Source: Auanema rhodensis
Taxonomy: Eukaryota > Nematoda > Chromadorea > Rhabditida > Rhabditidae
Length of the DNA stretch: 64,000 nucleotides
Direction of reading: 5' to 3'
NCBI GenBank assembly: GCA_964057225.1
Contig: OZ059899.1
Coordinates: 9,114,001-9,178,000, forward strand
Shown here: in pieces, positions 30,328 through 44,181 of the stretch
Layout of the letters: each line of letters starts with the position of its first letter
Numbering within the stretch: position 1 is the stretch's first letter
Position numbers and translations under genes: made by a program
The notes under the pieces: model-generated
What the model was told of the DNA's origin: nothing
Seen by the model: only the letters and a program-made list of their open reading frames with translations
Database searches by the model: none

Positions 30328-31274
30328 TAAATTTTTTTCATTTCACTTGTCATTCATAAAAATCGAATTTAACTTTTTTAATGAATATTTTCGCAATGTG
30401 TCATAAGAATTACACAGTTGAACAAAACGTTTTTTAAGAATTTTCTTTGTTGTCAACATATATATTTTCCTGGAATTCGAAAGCATTTGGGATGGAATTT
30501 AGAAAGAAAAGAACTAGTTTTTCCTACTTTAAAACAAACAATAAGAAATAAAATGAAAAAGATTGTTAGATATCCAATTTAAACATATACATTAACTTCG
30601 GTAAAGAGCGTATTAGATTGAAATTTTATGTCTTACAGTACTCCAACAGAACAGACTGATCTTGATTTCTCTACAATTACATAAAACTCCCGTTTGATAT
30701 AAAAAAAGGAGAGGAATAACGTTTCCAGGATGTCAAGGATATCGAATCTAGTGATATTGTAGAGAAATGTAATGTCAGCTCCATAGGTTTTCTCCTAATT
30801 TCTCTCATCACAATTGTCTTAGTTTTTTTTCTCATAAGAGTTTCTGAAATCTTAGGTGAACAAGGCCGTATATAATTTCCTGGAATTCGAAAGCATTTGG
30901 GATGGAATTTAGAAAGAAAAGAACTAGTTTTTCCTACTTTAAAACAAACAATAAGAAATAAAATGAAAAAGATTGCTAGATATCCAATTTAAACTTATAC
31001 ATTTACTTCGATAAAGAGCCTATTAGTTTGAAATTTTATGTCTTACAGTTCTCCAACAGAACAGACTGATCCTGATTTTTCTACGATTACATAAAATTCT
31101 CGTTTGATATAAAAAAAGGAGAGGAATAACGTTTCCAAGATGTCGAGGATATCGAATCTAGTGATATTGTAAAAAAATGTAATGTCAGCTCCATAGGTTT
31201 TCTCCTAATTTCTCTCATCACAATTGTCTTAGTTTTTTTTTCTCATAAGAGTTTCTGAAATCTTAGTTGAACAA

Positions 31275-31347
31275 GGCCGCGTGGCGCAATGGATAACGCG
31301 TCTGCCTACGGAGCAGAAGATTGTAGGTTCGAATCCTGCCGTGGTCG
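31275..31347 (+). tRNA. tRNA-Arg(ACG), T63 type
   Basis: First tRNA beyond the duplicated segment; a T63-plus-short-monomer pair of 1020 bp repeats here from 30255. Confidence 0.92.
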
Positions 31348-32294
31348 TAAATTTTTTTCATTTCACTTGTCATTCATAAAAATCGAATTTAACTTTTTTA
31401 ATGAATATTTTCGCAATGTGTCATAAGAATTACACAGTTGAACAAAACGTTTTTTAAGAATTTTCTTTGTTGTCAACATATATATTTTCCTGGAATTCGA
31501 AAGCATTTGGGATGGAATTTAGAAAGAAAAGAACTAGTTTTTCCTACTTTAAAACAAACAATAAGAAATAAAATGAAAAAGATTGTTAGATATCCAATTT
31601 AAACATATACATTAACTTCGGTAAAGAGCGTATTAGATTGAAATTTTATGTCTTACAGTACTCCAACAGAACAGACTGATCTTGATTTCTCTACAATTAC
31701 ATAAAACTCCCGTTTGATATAAAAAAAGGAGAGGAATAACGTTTCCAGGATGTCAAGGATATCGAATCTAGTGATATTGTAGAGAAATGTAATGTCAGCT
31801 CCATAGGTTTTCTCCTAATTTCTCTCATCACAATTGTCTTAGTTTTTTTTCTCATAAGAGTTTCTGAAATCTTAGGTGAACAAGGCCGTATATAATTTCC
31901 TGGAATTCGAAAGCATTTGGGATGGAATTTAGAAAGAAAAGAACTAGTTTTTCCTACTTTAAAACAAACAATAAGAAATAAAATGAAAAAGATTGCTAGA
32001 TATCCAATTTAAACTTATACATTTACTTCGATAAAGAGCCTATTAGTTTGAAATTTTATGTCTTACAGTTCTCCAACAGAACAGACTGATCCTGATTTTT
32101 CTACGATTACATAAAATTCTCGTTTGATATAAAAAAAGGAGAGGAATAACGTTTCCAAGATGTCGAGGATATCGAATCTAGTGATATTGTAAAAAAATGT
32201 AATGTCAGCTCCATAGGTTTTCTCCTAATTTCTCTCATCACAGTTGTCTTAGTTTTTTTTTCTCATAAGAGTTTCTGAAATCTTAGTTGAACAA

Positions 32295-32367
32295 GGCCGC
32301 GTGGCGCAATGGATAACGCGTCTGCCTACGGAGCAGAAGATTGTAGGTTCGAATCCTGCCGTGGTCG
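32295..32367 (+). tRNA. tRNA-Arg(ACG), T63 type
   Basis: Upstream flank has the CACAGTTGTC variant (A-to-G), which is common from here to about 54 kb. Confidence 0.92.
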
Positions 32368-32903
32368 TAAATTTTTTTCATTTCACTTGTCATTCATAAA
32401 AATCGAATTTAACTTTTTTAATGAATATTTTCGCAATGTGTCATAAGAATTACACAGTTGAACAAAACGTTTTTTAAGAATTTTCTTTGTTGTCAACATA
32501 TATATTTTCCTGGAATTCGAAAGCATTTGGGATGGAATTTAGAAAGAAAAGAACTAGTTTTTCCTACTTTAAAACAAACAATAAGGAATAAAATGAAAAA
32601 GATTGTTAGATATCCAATTTAAACATATACATTAACTTCGATAAAGAGCGTATTAGATTGAAATTTTATGTCTTACAGTACTCCAACAGAACAGACTGAT
32701 CTTGATTTCTCTATGATTACATAAAATTCTCGTTTGATATAAAAAAAGAAGAGGAATAACGTTTCCAGGATGTCAAGGATATCGAATCTAGTGATATTGT
32801 AGAAAAATGTAATGTCAGCTCCATAGGTTTTCTCCTAATTTCTCTCATCACAATTGTCTTAGTTTTTTTTCTCATAAGAGTTTCTGAAATCTTAGGTGAA
32901 CAA

Positions 32904-32976
32904 GGCCGCGTGGCGCAATGGATAACGCGTCTGCCTACGGAGCAGAAGATTGTAGGTTCGAATCCAGCCGTGGTCG
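32904..32976 (+). tRNA. tRNA-Arg(ACG), A63 type
   Basis: Its monomer shares the markers of the 6144/26587 copies (TAATTTTTTTT flank; CCAACACAACAG downstream), a third copy of that block. Confidence 0.88.
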
Positions 32977-33923
32977 TAATTTTTTTTCATTTCACTTGTC
33001 ATTTACAAAAATCGAATTTATCTTCTTCAACGATTATTTTTGCAATGTGTCATAAGAATTTCACAGTTGAACAAAACGTTTTTTAAGAAGTTTTTTTGTT
33101 GTCAACATATATATTTTGCTGGAATTCGAAAGCATTTGGGATGGAAATTAGAAAGAAAAGAACTAGTTTTTCCTACTTTAAAACAAACAATACGAAATAA
33201 AATGAAAAAGATTGTTAGATATCCAATTTAAACATATACATTAACTTCGATAAAGAGCCTATTAGATTGAAATTTTAAGTCTTACAGTTCTCCAACACAA
33301 CAGACTGATCCTGATTTTTCTACGATTACATAAAACTCTCGTTTGATATAAAAAAAGGAGAGGAATAACGTTGCCAGGATGTCAAGGATATCGAATCTAG
33401 TGATATTATAGAAAAATGTAATGTCAGCTCCATAGGTTTTCTCCTAATTTCTCTCATCACAATTGTCTTAGTTTTTTTTCTCATAAGAGTTTCTGAAATC
33501 TTAGGTGAACAAGGCCGTATATAATTTCCTGGAATTCGAAAGCATTTGGGATGGAATTTAGAAAGAAAAGAACTAGTTTTTCCTACTTTAAAACAAACAA
33601 TAAGAAATAAAATGAAAAAGATTGCTAGATATCCAATTTAAACTTATACATTTACTTCGATAAAGAGCCTATTAGTTTGAAATTTTATGTCTTACAGTTC
33701 TCCAACAGAACAGACTGATCCTGATTTTTCTACGATTACATAAAATTCTCGTTTGATATAAAAAAAGGAGAGGAATAACGTTTCCAAGATGTCGAGGATA
33801 TCGAATCTAGTGATATTGTAAAAAAATGTAATGTCAGCTCCATAGGTTTTCTCCTAATTTCTCTCATCACAATTGTCTTAGTTTTTTTTTCTCATAAGAG
33901 TTTCTGAAATCTTAGTTGAACAA

Positions 33924-33996
33924 GGCCGCGTGGCGCAATGGATAACGCGTCTGCCTACGGAGCAGAAGATTGTAGGTTCGAATCCTGCCGTGGTCG
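33924..33996 (+). tRNA. tRNA-Arg(ACG), T63 type
   Basis: Counterpart of 7164 and 27607. Confidence 0.92.
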
Positions 33997-34531
33997 TAAA
34001 TTTTTTTCATTTCACTTGTCATTCATAAAAATCGAATTTAACTTTTTTAATGAATATTTTCGCAATGTGTCATAAGAATTACACAGTTGAACAAAACGTT
34101 TTTTAAGAATTTTCTTTGTTGTCAACATATATATTTTCCTGGAATTCGAAAGCATTTGGGATGGAATTTAGAAAGAAAAGAACTAGTTTTTCCTACTTTA
34201 AAACAAACAATAAGAAATAAAATGAAAAAGATTGTTAGATATCCAATTTAAACATATACATTAACTTCGGTAAAGAGCGTATTAGATTGAAATTTTATGT
34301 CTTACAGTACTCCAACAGAACAGACTGATCTTGATTTCTCTACAATTACATAAAACTCCCGTTTGATATAAAAAAAGGAGAGGAATAACGTTTCCAGGAT
34401 GTCAAGGATATCGAATCTAGTGATATTGTAGAGAAATGTAATGTCAGCTTCATAGCTTTTCTCTTGATTTCTCTCATCACAATTGTCTTAGTTTTTTTCT
34501 CATAAGAGTTTCTGAAATCTCAGTTAAACAA

Positions 34532-34604
34532 GGCCGCGTGGCGCAATGGATAACGCGTCTGCCTACGGAGCAGAAGATTGTAGGTTCGAATCCAGCCGTG
34601 GTCG
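34532..34604 (+). tRNA. tRNA-Arg(ACG), A63 type
   Basis: Counterpart of 7772 and 28215, sharing their private flank change. Confidence 0.88.
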
Positions 34605-35141
34605 TAAATTTTTTTCATTTCACTTGTCATTTACAAAAATCGAATTTATCTTCTTCAACGATTATTTTTGCAATGTGTCATAAGAATTTCACAGTTGAAC
34701 AAAACTTTTTTTAAGAAGTTTTTTTGTTGTCAACATATATATTTTGCTGGAATTCGAAAGCATTTGGGATGGAAATTAGAAAGAAAAGAACTAGTTTTTC
34801 CTACTTTAAAACAAACAATACGAAATAAAATGAAAAAGATTGTTAGATATCCAATTTAAACATATACATTAACTTCGATAAAGAGCCTATTAGATTGAAA
34901 TTTTAAGTCTTACAGTTCTCCAACAGAACAGACTGATCCTGATTTTTCTACGATTACATAAAATTCTCGTTTGATATAAAAAAAGGAGAGGAATAACGTT
35001 TCCAAGATGTCGAGGATATCGAATCTAGTGATATTGTAAAAAAATGTAATGTCAGCTCCATAGGTTTTCTCCTAATTTCTCTCATCACAATTGTCTTAGT
35101 TTTTTTTTCTCATAAGAGTTTCTGAAATCTTAGTTGAACAA

Positions 35142-35214
35142 GGCCGCGTGGCGCAATGGATAACGCGTCTGCCTACGGAGCAGAAGATTGTAGGTTCGAA
35201 TCCTGCCGTGGTCG
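35142..35214 (+). tRNA. tRNA-Arg(ACG), T63 type
   Basis: Counterpart of 8382 and 28825; two short monomers follow. Confidence 0.92.
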
Positions 35215-36571
35215 TAAATTTTTTTCATTTCACTTGTCATTCATAAAAATCGAATTTAACTTTTTTAATGAATATTTTCGCAATGTGTCATAAGAATTAC
35301 ACAGTTGAACAAAACGTTTTTTAAGAATTTTCTTTGTTGTCAACATATATATTTTCCTGGAATTCGAAAGCATTTGGGATGGAATTTAGAAAGAAAAGAA
35401 CTAGTTTTTCCTACTTTAAAACAAACAATAAGAAATAAAATGAAAAAGATTGTTAGATATCCAATTTAAACATATACATTAACTTCGGTAAAGAGCGTAT
35501 TAGATTGAAATTTTATGTCTTACAGTACTCCAACAGAACAGACTGATCTTGATTTCTCTACAATTACATAAAACTCCCGTTTGATATAAAAAAAGGAGAG
35601 GAATAACGTTTCCAGGATGTCAAGGATATCGAATCTAGTGATATTGTAGAGAAATGTAATGTCAGCTCCATAGGTTTTCTCCTAATTTCTCTCATCACAA
35701 TTGTCTTAGTTTTTTTTCTCATAAGAGTTTCTGAAATCTTAGGTGAACAAGGCCGTATATAATTTCCTGGAATTCGAAAGCATTTGGGATGGAATTTAGA
35801 AAGAAAAGAACTAGTTTTTCCTACTTTAAAACAAACAATAAGAAATAAAATGAAAAAGATTGCTAGATATCCAATTTAAACTTATACATTTACTTCGATA
35901 AAGAGCCTATTAGTTTGAAATTTTATGTCTTACAGTTCTCCAACAGAACAGACTGATCCTGAATTCTCTATGATTATATAAAACTCTCGTTTGATATAAA
36001 AAAAGAAGAGGAATAACGTTTCCAAGATGTCGAGGATATCGAATCTAGTGATATTGTAGAGAAATGTAATGTCAGCTCCATAGGTTTTCTCCTAATTTCT
36101 CTCATCACAATTGTCTTAGTTTTTTTTCTCATAAGAGTTTCTGAAATCTTAGGTGAACAAGGCCGTATATAATTTCCTGGAATTCGAAAGCATTTGGGAT
36201 GGAATTTAGAAAGAAAAGAACTAGTTTTTCCTACTTTAAAACAAACAATAAGAAATAAAATGAAAAAGATTGCTAGATATCCAATTTAAACTTATACATT
36301 TACTTCGATAAAGAGCCTATTAGTTTGAAATTTTATGTCTTACAGTTCTCCAACAGAACAGACTGATCCTGATTTTTCTACGATTACATAAAATTCTCGT
36401 TTGATATAAAAAAAGGAGAGGAATAACGTTTCCAAGATGTCGAGGATATCGAATCTAGTGATATTGTAAAAAAATGTAATGTCAGCTCCATAGGTTTTCT
36501 CCTAATTTCTCTCATCACAATTGTCTTAGTTTTTTTTTCTCATAAGAGTTTCTGAAATCTTAGTTGAACAA

Positions 36572-36644
36572 GGCCGCGTGGCGCAATGGATAACGCGTCT
36601 GCCTACGGAGCAGAAGATTGTAGGTTCGAATCCTGCCGTGGTCG
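36572..36644 (+). tRNA. tRNA-Arg(ACG), T63 type
   Basis: Counterpart of 9812 and 30255. Confidence 0.92.
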
Positions 36645-37591
36645 TAAATTTTTTTCATTTCACTTGTCATTCATAAAAATCGAATTTAACTTTTTTAATG
36701 AATATTTTCGCAATGTGTCATAAGAATTACACAGTTGAACAAAACGTTTTTTAAGAATTTTCTTTGTTGTCAACATATATATTTTCCTGGAATTCGAAAG
36801 CATTTGGGATGGAATTTAGAAAGAAAAGAACTAGTTTTTCCTACTTTAAAACAAACAATAAGAAATAAAATGAAAAAGATTGTTAGATATCCAATTTAAA
36901 CATATACATTAACTTCGGTAAAGAGCGTATTAGATTGAAATTTTATGTCTTACAGTACTCCAACAGAACAGACTGATCTTGATTTCTCTACAATTACATA
37001 AAACTCCCGTTTGATATAAAAAAAGGAGAGGAATAACGTTTCCAGGATGTCAAGGATATCGAATCTAGTGATATTGTAGAGAAATGTAATGTCAGCTCCA
37101 TAGGTTTTCTCCTAATTTCTCTCATCACAATTGTCTTAGTTTTTTTTCTCATAAGAGTTTCTGAAATCTTAGGTGAACAAGGCCGTATATAATTTCCTGG
37201 AATTCGAAAGCATTTGGGATGGAATTTAGAAAGAAAAGAACTAGTTTTTCCTACTTTAAAACAAACAATAAGAAATAAAATGAAAAAGATTGCTAGATAT
37301 CCAATTTAAACTTATACATTTACTTCGATAAAGAGCCTATTAGTTTGAAATTTTATGTCTTACAGTTCTCCAACAGAACAGACTGATCCTGATTTTTCTA
37401 CGATTACATAAAATTCTCGTTTGATATAAAAAAAGGAGAGGAATAACGTTTCCAAGATGTCGAGGATATCGAATCTAGTGATATTGTAAAAAAATGTAAT
37501 GTCAGCTCCATAGGTTTTCTCCTAATTTCTCTCATCACAGTTGTCTTAGTTTTTTTTTCTCATAAGAGTTTCTGAAATCTTAGTTGAACAA

Positions 37592-37664
37592 GGCCGCGTG
37601 GCGCAATGGATAACGCGTCTGCCTACGGAGCAGAAGATTGTAGGTTCGAATCCTGCCGTGGTCG
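37592..37664 (+). tRNA. tRNA-Arg(ACG), T63 type
   Basis: Preceded by the CACAGTTGTC flank variant. Confidence 0.92.
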
Positions 37665-38200
37665 TAAATTTTTTTCATTTCACTTGTCATTCATAAAAAT
37701 CGAATTTAACTTTTTTAATGAATATTTTCGCAATGTGTCATAAGAATTACACAGTTGAACAAAACGTTTTTTAAGAATTTTCTTTGTTGTCAACATATAT
37801 ATTTTCCTGGAATTCGAAAGCATTTGGGATGGAATTTAGAAAGAAAAGAACTAGTTTTTCCTACTTTAAAACAAACAATAAGGAATAAAATGAAAAAGAT
37901 TGTTAGATATCCAATTTAAACATATACATTAACTTCGATAAAGAGCGTATTAGATTGAAATTTTATGTCTTACAGTACTCCAACAGAACAGACTGATCTT
38001 GATTTCTCTATGATTACATAAAATTCTCGTTTGATATAAAAAAAGAAGAGGAATAACGTTTCCAGGATGTCAAGGATATCGAATCTAGTGATATTGTAGA
38101 AAAATGTAATGTCAGCTCCATAGGTTTTCTCCTAATTTCTCTCATCACAATTGTCTTAGTTTTTTTTCTCATAAGAGTTTCTGAAATCTTAGGTGAACAA

Positions 38201-38273
38201 GGCCGCGTGGCGCAATGGATAACGCGTCTGCCTACGGAGCAGAAGATTGTAGGTTCGAATCCAGCCGTGGTCG
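38201..38273 (+). tRNA. tRNA-Arg(ACG), A63 type
   Basis: Opens a 1629-bp trimer unit. Confidence 0.88.
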
Positions 38274-39220
38274 TAAATTTTTTTCATTTCACTTGTCATT
38301 TACAAAAATCGAATTTATCTTCTTCAACGATTATTTTTGCAATGTGTCATAAGAATTTCACAGTTGAACAAAACGTTTTTTAAGAAGTTTTTTTGTTGTC
38401 AACATATATATTTTGCTGGAATTCGAAAGCATTTGGGATGGAAATTAGAAAGAAAAGAACTAGTTTTTCCTACTTTAAAACAAACAATACGAAATAAAAT
38501 GAAAAAGATTGTTAGATATCCAATTTAAACATATACATTAACTTCGATAAAGAGCGTATTAGATTGAAATTTTATGTCTTACAGTACTCCAACAGAACAG
38601 ACTGATCTTGATTTCTCTACAATTACATAAAACTCCCGTTTGATATAAAAAAAGGAGAGGAATAACGTTTCCAGGATGTCAAGGATATCGAATCTAGTGA
38701 TATTGTAGAGAAATGTAATGTCAGCTCCATAGGTTTTCTCCTAATTTCTCTCATCACAATTGTCTTAGTTTTTTTTCTCATAAGAGTTTCTGAAATCTTA
38801 GGTGAACAAGGCCGTATATAATTTCCTGGAATTCGAAAGCATTTGGGATGGAATTTAGAAAGAAAAGAACTAGTTTTTCCTACTTTAAAACAAACAATAA
38901 GAAATAAAATGAAAAAGATTGCTAGATATCCAATTTAAACTTATACATTTACTTCGATAAAGAGCCTATTAGTTTGAAATTTTATGTCTTACAGTTCTCC
39001 AACAGAACAGACTGATCCTGATTTTTCTACGATTACATAAAATTCTCGTTTGATATAAAAAAAGGAGAGGAATAACGTTTCCAAGATGTCGAGGATATCG
39101 AATCTAGTGATATTGTAAAAAAATGTAATGTCAGCTCCATAGGTTTTCTCCTAATTTCTCTCATCACAGTTGTCTTAGTTTTTTTTTCTCATAAGAGTTT
39201 CTGAAATCTTAGTTGAACAA

Positions 39221-39293
39221 GGCCGCGTGGCGCAATGGATAACGCGTCTGCCTACGGAGCAGAAGATTGTAGGTTCGAATCCTGCCGTGGTCG
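39221..39293 (+). tRNA. tRNA-Arg(ACG), T63 type
   Basis: Downstream flank has a private TCATGAGAATT change (usual TCATAAGAATT). Confidence 0.92.
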
Positions 39294-39829
39294 TAAATTT
39301 TTTTCATTTCACTTGTCATTCATAAAAATCGAATTTAACTTTTTTAATGAATATTTTCGCAATGTGTCATGAGAATTACACAGTTGAACAAAACGTTTTT
39401 TAAGAATTTTCTTTGTTGTCAACATATATATTTTCCTGGAATTCGAAAGCATTTGGGATGGAATTTAGAAAGAAAAGAACTAGTTTTTCCTACTTTAAAA
39501 CAAACAATAAGGAATAAAATGAAAAAGATTGTTAGATATCCAATTTAAACATATACATTAACTTCGATAAAGAGCGTATTAGATTGAAATTTTATGTCTT
39601 ACAGTACTCCAACAGAACAGACTGATCTTGATTTCTCTATGATTACATAAAATTCTCGTTTGATATAAAAAAAGAAGAGGAATAACGTTTCCAGGATGTC
39701 AAGGATATCGAATCTAGTGATATTGTAGAAAAATGTAATGTCAGCTCCATAGGTTTTCTCCTAATTTCTCTCATCACAATTGTCTTAGTTTTTTTTCTCA
39801 TAAGAGTTTCTGAAATCTTAGGTGAACAA

Positions 39830-39902
39830 GGCCGCGTGGCGCAATGGATAACGCGTCTGCCTACGGAGCAGAAGATTGTAGGTTCGAATCCAGCCGTGGT
39901 CG
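39830..39902 (+). tRNA. tRNA-Arg(ACG), A63 type
   Basis: Opens the next trimer. Confidence 0.88.
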
Positions 39903-40849
39903 TAAATTTTTTTCATTTCACTTGTCATTTACAAAAATCGAATTTATCTTCTTCAACGATTATTTTTGCAATGTGTCATAAGAATTTCACAGTTGAACAA
40001 AACGTTTTTTAAGAAGTTTTTTTGTTGTCAACATATATATTTTGCTGGAATTCGAAAGCATTTGGGATGGAAATTAGAAAGAAAAGAACTAGTTTTTCCT
40101 ACTTTAAAACAAACAATACGAAATAAAATGAAAAAGATTGTTAGATATCCAATTTAAACATATACATTAACTTCGATAAAGAGCGTATTAGATTGAAATT
40201 TTATGTCTTACAGTACTCCAACAGAACAGACTGATCTTGATTTCTCTACAATTACATAAAACTCCCGTTTGATATAAAAAAAGGAGAGGAATAACGTTTC
40301 CAGGATGTCAAGGATATCGAATCTAGTGATATTGTAGAGAAATGTAATGTCAGCTCCATAGGTTTTCTCCTAATTTCTCTCATCACAATTGTCTTAGTTT
40401 TTTTTCTCATAAGAGTTTCTGAAATCTTAGGTGAACAAGGCCGTATATAATTTCCTGGAATTCGAAAGCATTTGGGATGGAATTTAGAAAGAAAAGAACT
40501 AGTTTTTCCTACTTTAAAACAAACAATAAGAAATAAAATGAAAAAGATTGCTAGATATCCAATTTAAACTTATACATTTACTTCGATAAAGAGCCTATTA
40601 GTTTGAAATTTTATGTCTTACAGTTCTCCAACAGAACAGACTGATCCTGATTTTTCTACGATTACATAAAATTCTCGTTTGATATAAAAAAAGGAGAGGA
40701 ATAACGTTTCCAAGATGTCGAGGATATCGAATCTAGTGATATTGTAAAAAAATGTAATGTCAGCTCCATAGGTTTTCTCCTAATTTCTCTCATCACAGTT
40801 GTCTTAGTTTTTTTTTCTCATAAGAGTTTCTGAAATCTTAGTTGAACAA

Positions 40850-40922
40850 GGCCGCGTGGCGCAATGGATAACGCGTCTGCCTACGGAGCAGAAGATTGTA
40901 GGTTCGAATCCTGCCGTGGTCG
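40850..40922 (+). tRNA. tRNA-Arg(ACG), T63 type
   Basis: Followed directly by another T63 monomer, an extra copy in the trimer. Confidence 0.92.
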
Positions 40923-41459
40923 TAAATTTTTTTCATTTCACTTGTCATTCATAAAAATCGAATTTAACTTTTTTAATGAATATTTTCGCAATGTGTCATA
41001 AGAATTACACAGTTGAACAAAACGTTTTTTAAGAATTTTCTTTGTTGTCAACATATATATTTTCCTGGAATTCGAAAGCATTTGGGATGGAATTTAGAAA
41101 GAAAAGAACTAGTTTTTCCTACTTTAAAACAAACAATAAGAAATAAAATGAAAAAGATTGTTAGATATCCAATTTAAACTTATACATTTACTTCGATAAA
41201 GAGCCTATTAGTTTGAAATTTTATGTCTTACAGTTCTCCAACAGAACAGACTGATCCTGATTTTTCTACGATTACATAAAATTCTCGTTTGATATAAAAA
41301 AAGGAGAGGAATAACGTTTCCAAGATGTCGAGGATATCGAATCTAGTGATATTGTAAAAAAATGTAATGTCAGCTCCATAGGTTTTCTCCTAATTTCTCT
41401 CATCACAGTTGTCTTAGTTTTTTTTTCTCATAAGAGTTTCTGAAATCTTAGTTGAACAA

Positions 41460-41532
41460 GGCCGCGTGGCGCAATGGATAACGCGTCTGCCTACGGAGCA
41501 GAAGATTGTAGGTTCGAATCCTGCCGTGGTCG
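41460..41532 (+). tRNA. tRNA-Arg(ACG), T63 type
   Basis: Second of two adjacent T63 copies, 610 bp apart. Confidence 0.92.
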
Positions 41533-42479
41533 TAAATTTTTTTCATTTCACTTGTCATTCATAAAAATCGAATTTAACTTTTTTAATGAATATTTTCGCA
41601 ATGTGTCATAAGAATTACACAGTTGAACAAAACGTTTTTTAAGAATTTTCTTTGTTGTCAACATATATATTTTCCTGGAATTCGAAAGCATTTGGGATGG
41701 AATTTAGAAAGAAAAGAACTAGTTTTTCCTACTTTAAAACAAACAATAAGGAATAAAATGAAAAAGATTGTTAGATATCCAATTTAAACATATACATTAA
41801 CTTCGATAAAGAGCGTATTAGATTGAAATTTTATGTCTTACAGTACTCCAACAGAACAGACTGATCTTGATTTCTCTATGATTACATAAAATTCTCGTTT
41901 GATATAAAAAAAGAAGAGGAATAACGTTTCCAGGATGTCAAGGATATCGAATCTAGTGATATTGTAGAAAAATGTAATGTCAGCTCCATAGGTTTTCTCC
42001 TAATTTCTCTCATCACAATTGTCTTAGTTTTTTTTCTCATAAGAGTTTCTGAAATCTTAGGTGAACAAGGCCGTATATAATTTCCTGGAATTCGAAAGCA
42101 TTTGGGATGGAATTTAGAAAGAAAAGAACTAGTTTTTCCTACTTTAAAACAAACAATAAGAAATAAAATGAAAAAGATTGCTAGATATCCAATTTAAACT
42201 TATACATTTACTTCGATAAAGAGCCTATTAGTTTGAAATTTTATGTCTTACAGTTCTCCAACAGAACAGACTGATCCTGATTTTTCTACGATTACATAAA
42301 ATTCTCGTTTGATATAAAAAAAGGAGAGGAATAACGTTTCCAAGATGTCGAGGATATCGAATCTAGTGATATTGTAAAAAAATGTAATGTCAGCTCCATA
42401 GGTTTTCTCCTAATTTCTCTCATCACAGTTGTCTTAGTTTTTTTTTCTCATAAGAGTTTCTGAAATCTTAGTTGAACAA

Positions 42480-42552
42480 GGCCGCGTGGCGCAATGGATA
42501 ACGCGTCTGCCTACGGAGCAGAAGATTGTAGGTTCGAATCCTGCCGTGGTCG
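42480..42552 (+). tRNA. tRNA-Arg(ACG), T63 type
   Basis: Follows the short monomer at 42069. Confidence 0.92.
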
Positions 42553-43088
42553 TAAATTTTTTTCATTTCACTTGTCATTCATAAAAATCGAATTTAACTT
42601 TTTTAATGAATATTTTCGCAATGTGTCATAAGAATTACACAGTTGAACAAAACGTTTTTTAAGAATTTTCTTTGTTGTCAACATATATATTTTCCTGGAA
42701 TTCGAAAGCATTTGGGATGGAATTTAGAAAGAAAAGAACTAGTTTTTCCTACTTTAAAACAAACAATAAGGAATAAAATGAAAAAGATTGTTAGATATCC
42801 AATTTAAACATATACATTAACTTCGATAAAGAGCGTATTAGATTGAAATTTTATGTCTTACAGTACTCCAACAGAACAGACTGATCTTGATTTCTCTATG
42901 ATTACATAAAATTCTCGTTTGATATAAAAAAAGAAGAGGAATAACGTTTCCAGGATGTCAAGGATATCGAATCTAGTGATATTGTAGAAAAATGTAATGT
43001 CAGCTCCATAGGTTTTCTCCTAATTTCTCTCATCACAATTGTCTTAGTTTTTTTTCTCATAAGAGTTTCTGAAATCTTAGGTGAACAA

Positions 43089-43161
43089 GGCCGCGTGGCG
43101 CAATGGATAACGCGTCTGCCTACGGAGCAGAAGATTGTAGGTTCGAATCCAGCCGTGGTCG
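43089..43161 (+). tRNA. tRNA-Arg(ACG), A63 type
   Basis: Opens a 1629-bp trimer. Confidence 0.88.
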
Positions 43162-44108
43162 TAAATTTTTTTCATTTCACTTGTCATTTACAAAAATCGA
43201 ATTTATCTTCTTCAACGATTATTTTTGCAATGTGTCATAAGAATTTCACAGTTGAACAAAACGTTTTTTAAGAAGTTTTTTTGTTGTCAACATATATATT
43301 TTGCTGGAATTCGAAAGCATTTGGGATGGAAATTAGAAAGAAAAGAACTAGTTTTTCCTACTTTAAAACAAACAATACGAAATAAAATGAAAAAGATTGT
43401 TAGATATCCAATTTAAACATATACATTAACTTCGATAAAGAGCGTATTAGATTGAAATTTTATGTCTTACAGTACTCCAACAGAACAGACTGATCTTGAT
43501 TTCTCTACAATTACATAAAACTCCCGTTTGATATAAAAAAAGGAGAGGAATAACGTTTCCAGGATGTCAAGGATATCGAATCTAGTGATATTGTAGAGAA
43601 ATGTAATGTCAGCTCCATAGGTTTTCTCCTAATTTCTCTCATCACAATTGTCTTAGTTTTTTTTCTCATAAGAGTTTCTGAAATCTTAGGTGAACAAGGC
43701 CGTATATAATTTCCTGGAATTCGAAAGCATTTGGGATGGAATTTAGAAAGAAAAGAACTAGTTTTTCCTACTTTAAAACAAACAATAAGAAATAAAATGA
43801 AAAAGATTGCTAGATATCCAATTTAAACTTATACATTTACTTCGATAAAGAGCCTATTAGTTTGAAATTTTATGTCTTACAGTTCTCCAACAGAACAGAC
43901 TGATCCTGATTTTTCTACGATTACATAAAATTCTCGTTTGATATAAAAAAAGGAGAGGAATAACGTTTCCAAGATGTCGAGGATATCGAATCTAGTGATA
44001 TTGTAAAAAAATGTAATGTCAGCTCCATAGGTTTTCTCCTAATTTCTCTCATCACAGTTGTCTTAGTTTTTTTTTCTCATAAGAGTTTCTGAAATCTTAG
44101 TTGAACAA

Positions 44109-44181
44109 GGCCGCGTGGCGCAATGGATAACGCGTCTGCCTACGGAGCAGAAGATTGTAGGTTCGAATCCTGCCGTGGTCG
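44109..44181 (+). tRNA. tRNA-Arg(ACG), T63 type
   Basis: Third monomer of the 43089 trimer. Confidence 0.92.

Larger units (their letters stand above)
20444..30942. repeat. Right copy of the 20.4 kb duplication (shared part)
   Basis: Matches 1-10499 throughout. At 30943 it continues as ordinary satellite, where the left copy switches to Maverick. This suggests that 10499/10500 is the joint created by the duplication. Confidence 0.93.
38201..39829 (+). repeat. Higher-order satellite unit, 1629 bp
   Basis: Order: A63 full (38201), short (38810), T63 full (39221). Near-identical units follow at 43089-44717, 44718-46346 and, up to an extra T63 monomer, 39830 and 46347. Confidence 0.9.
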
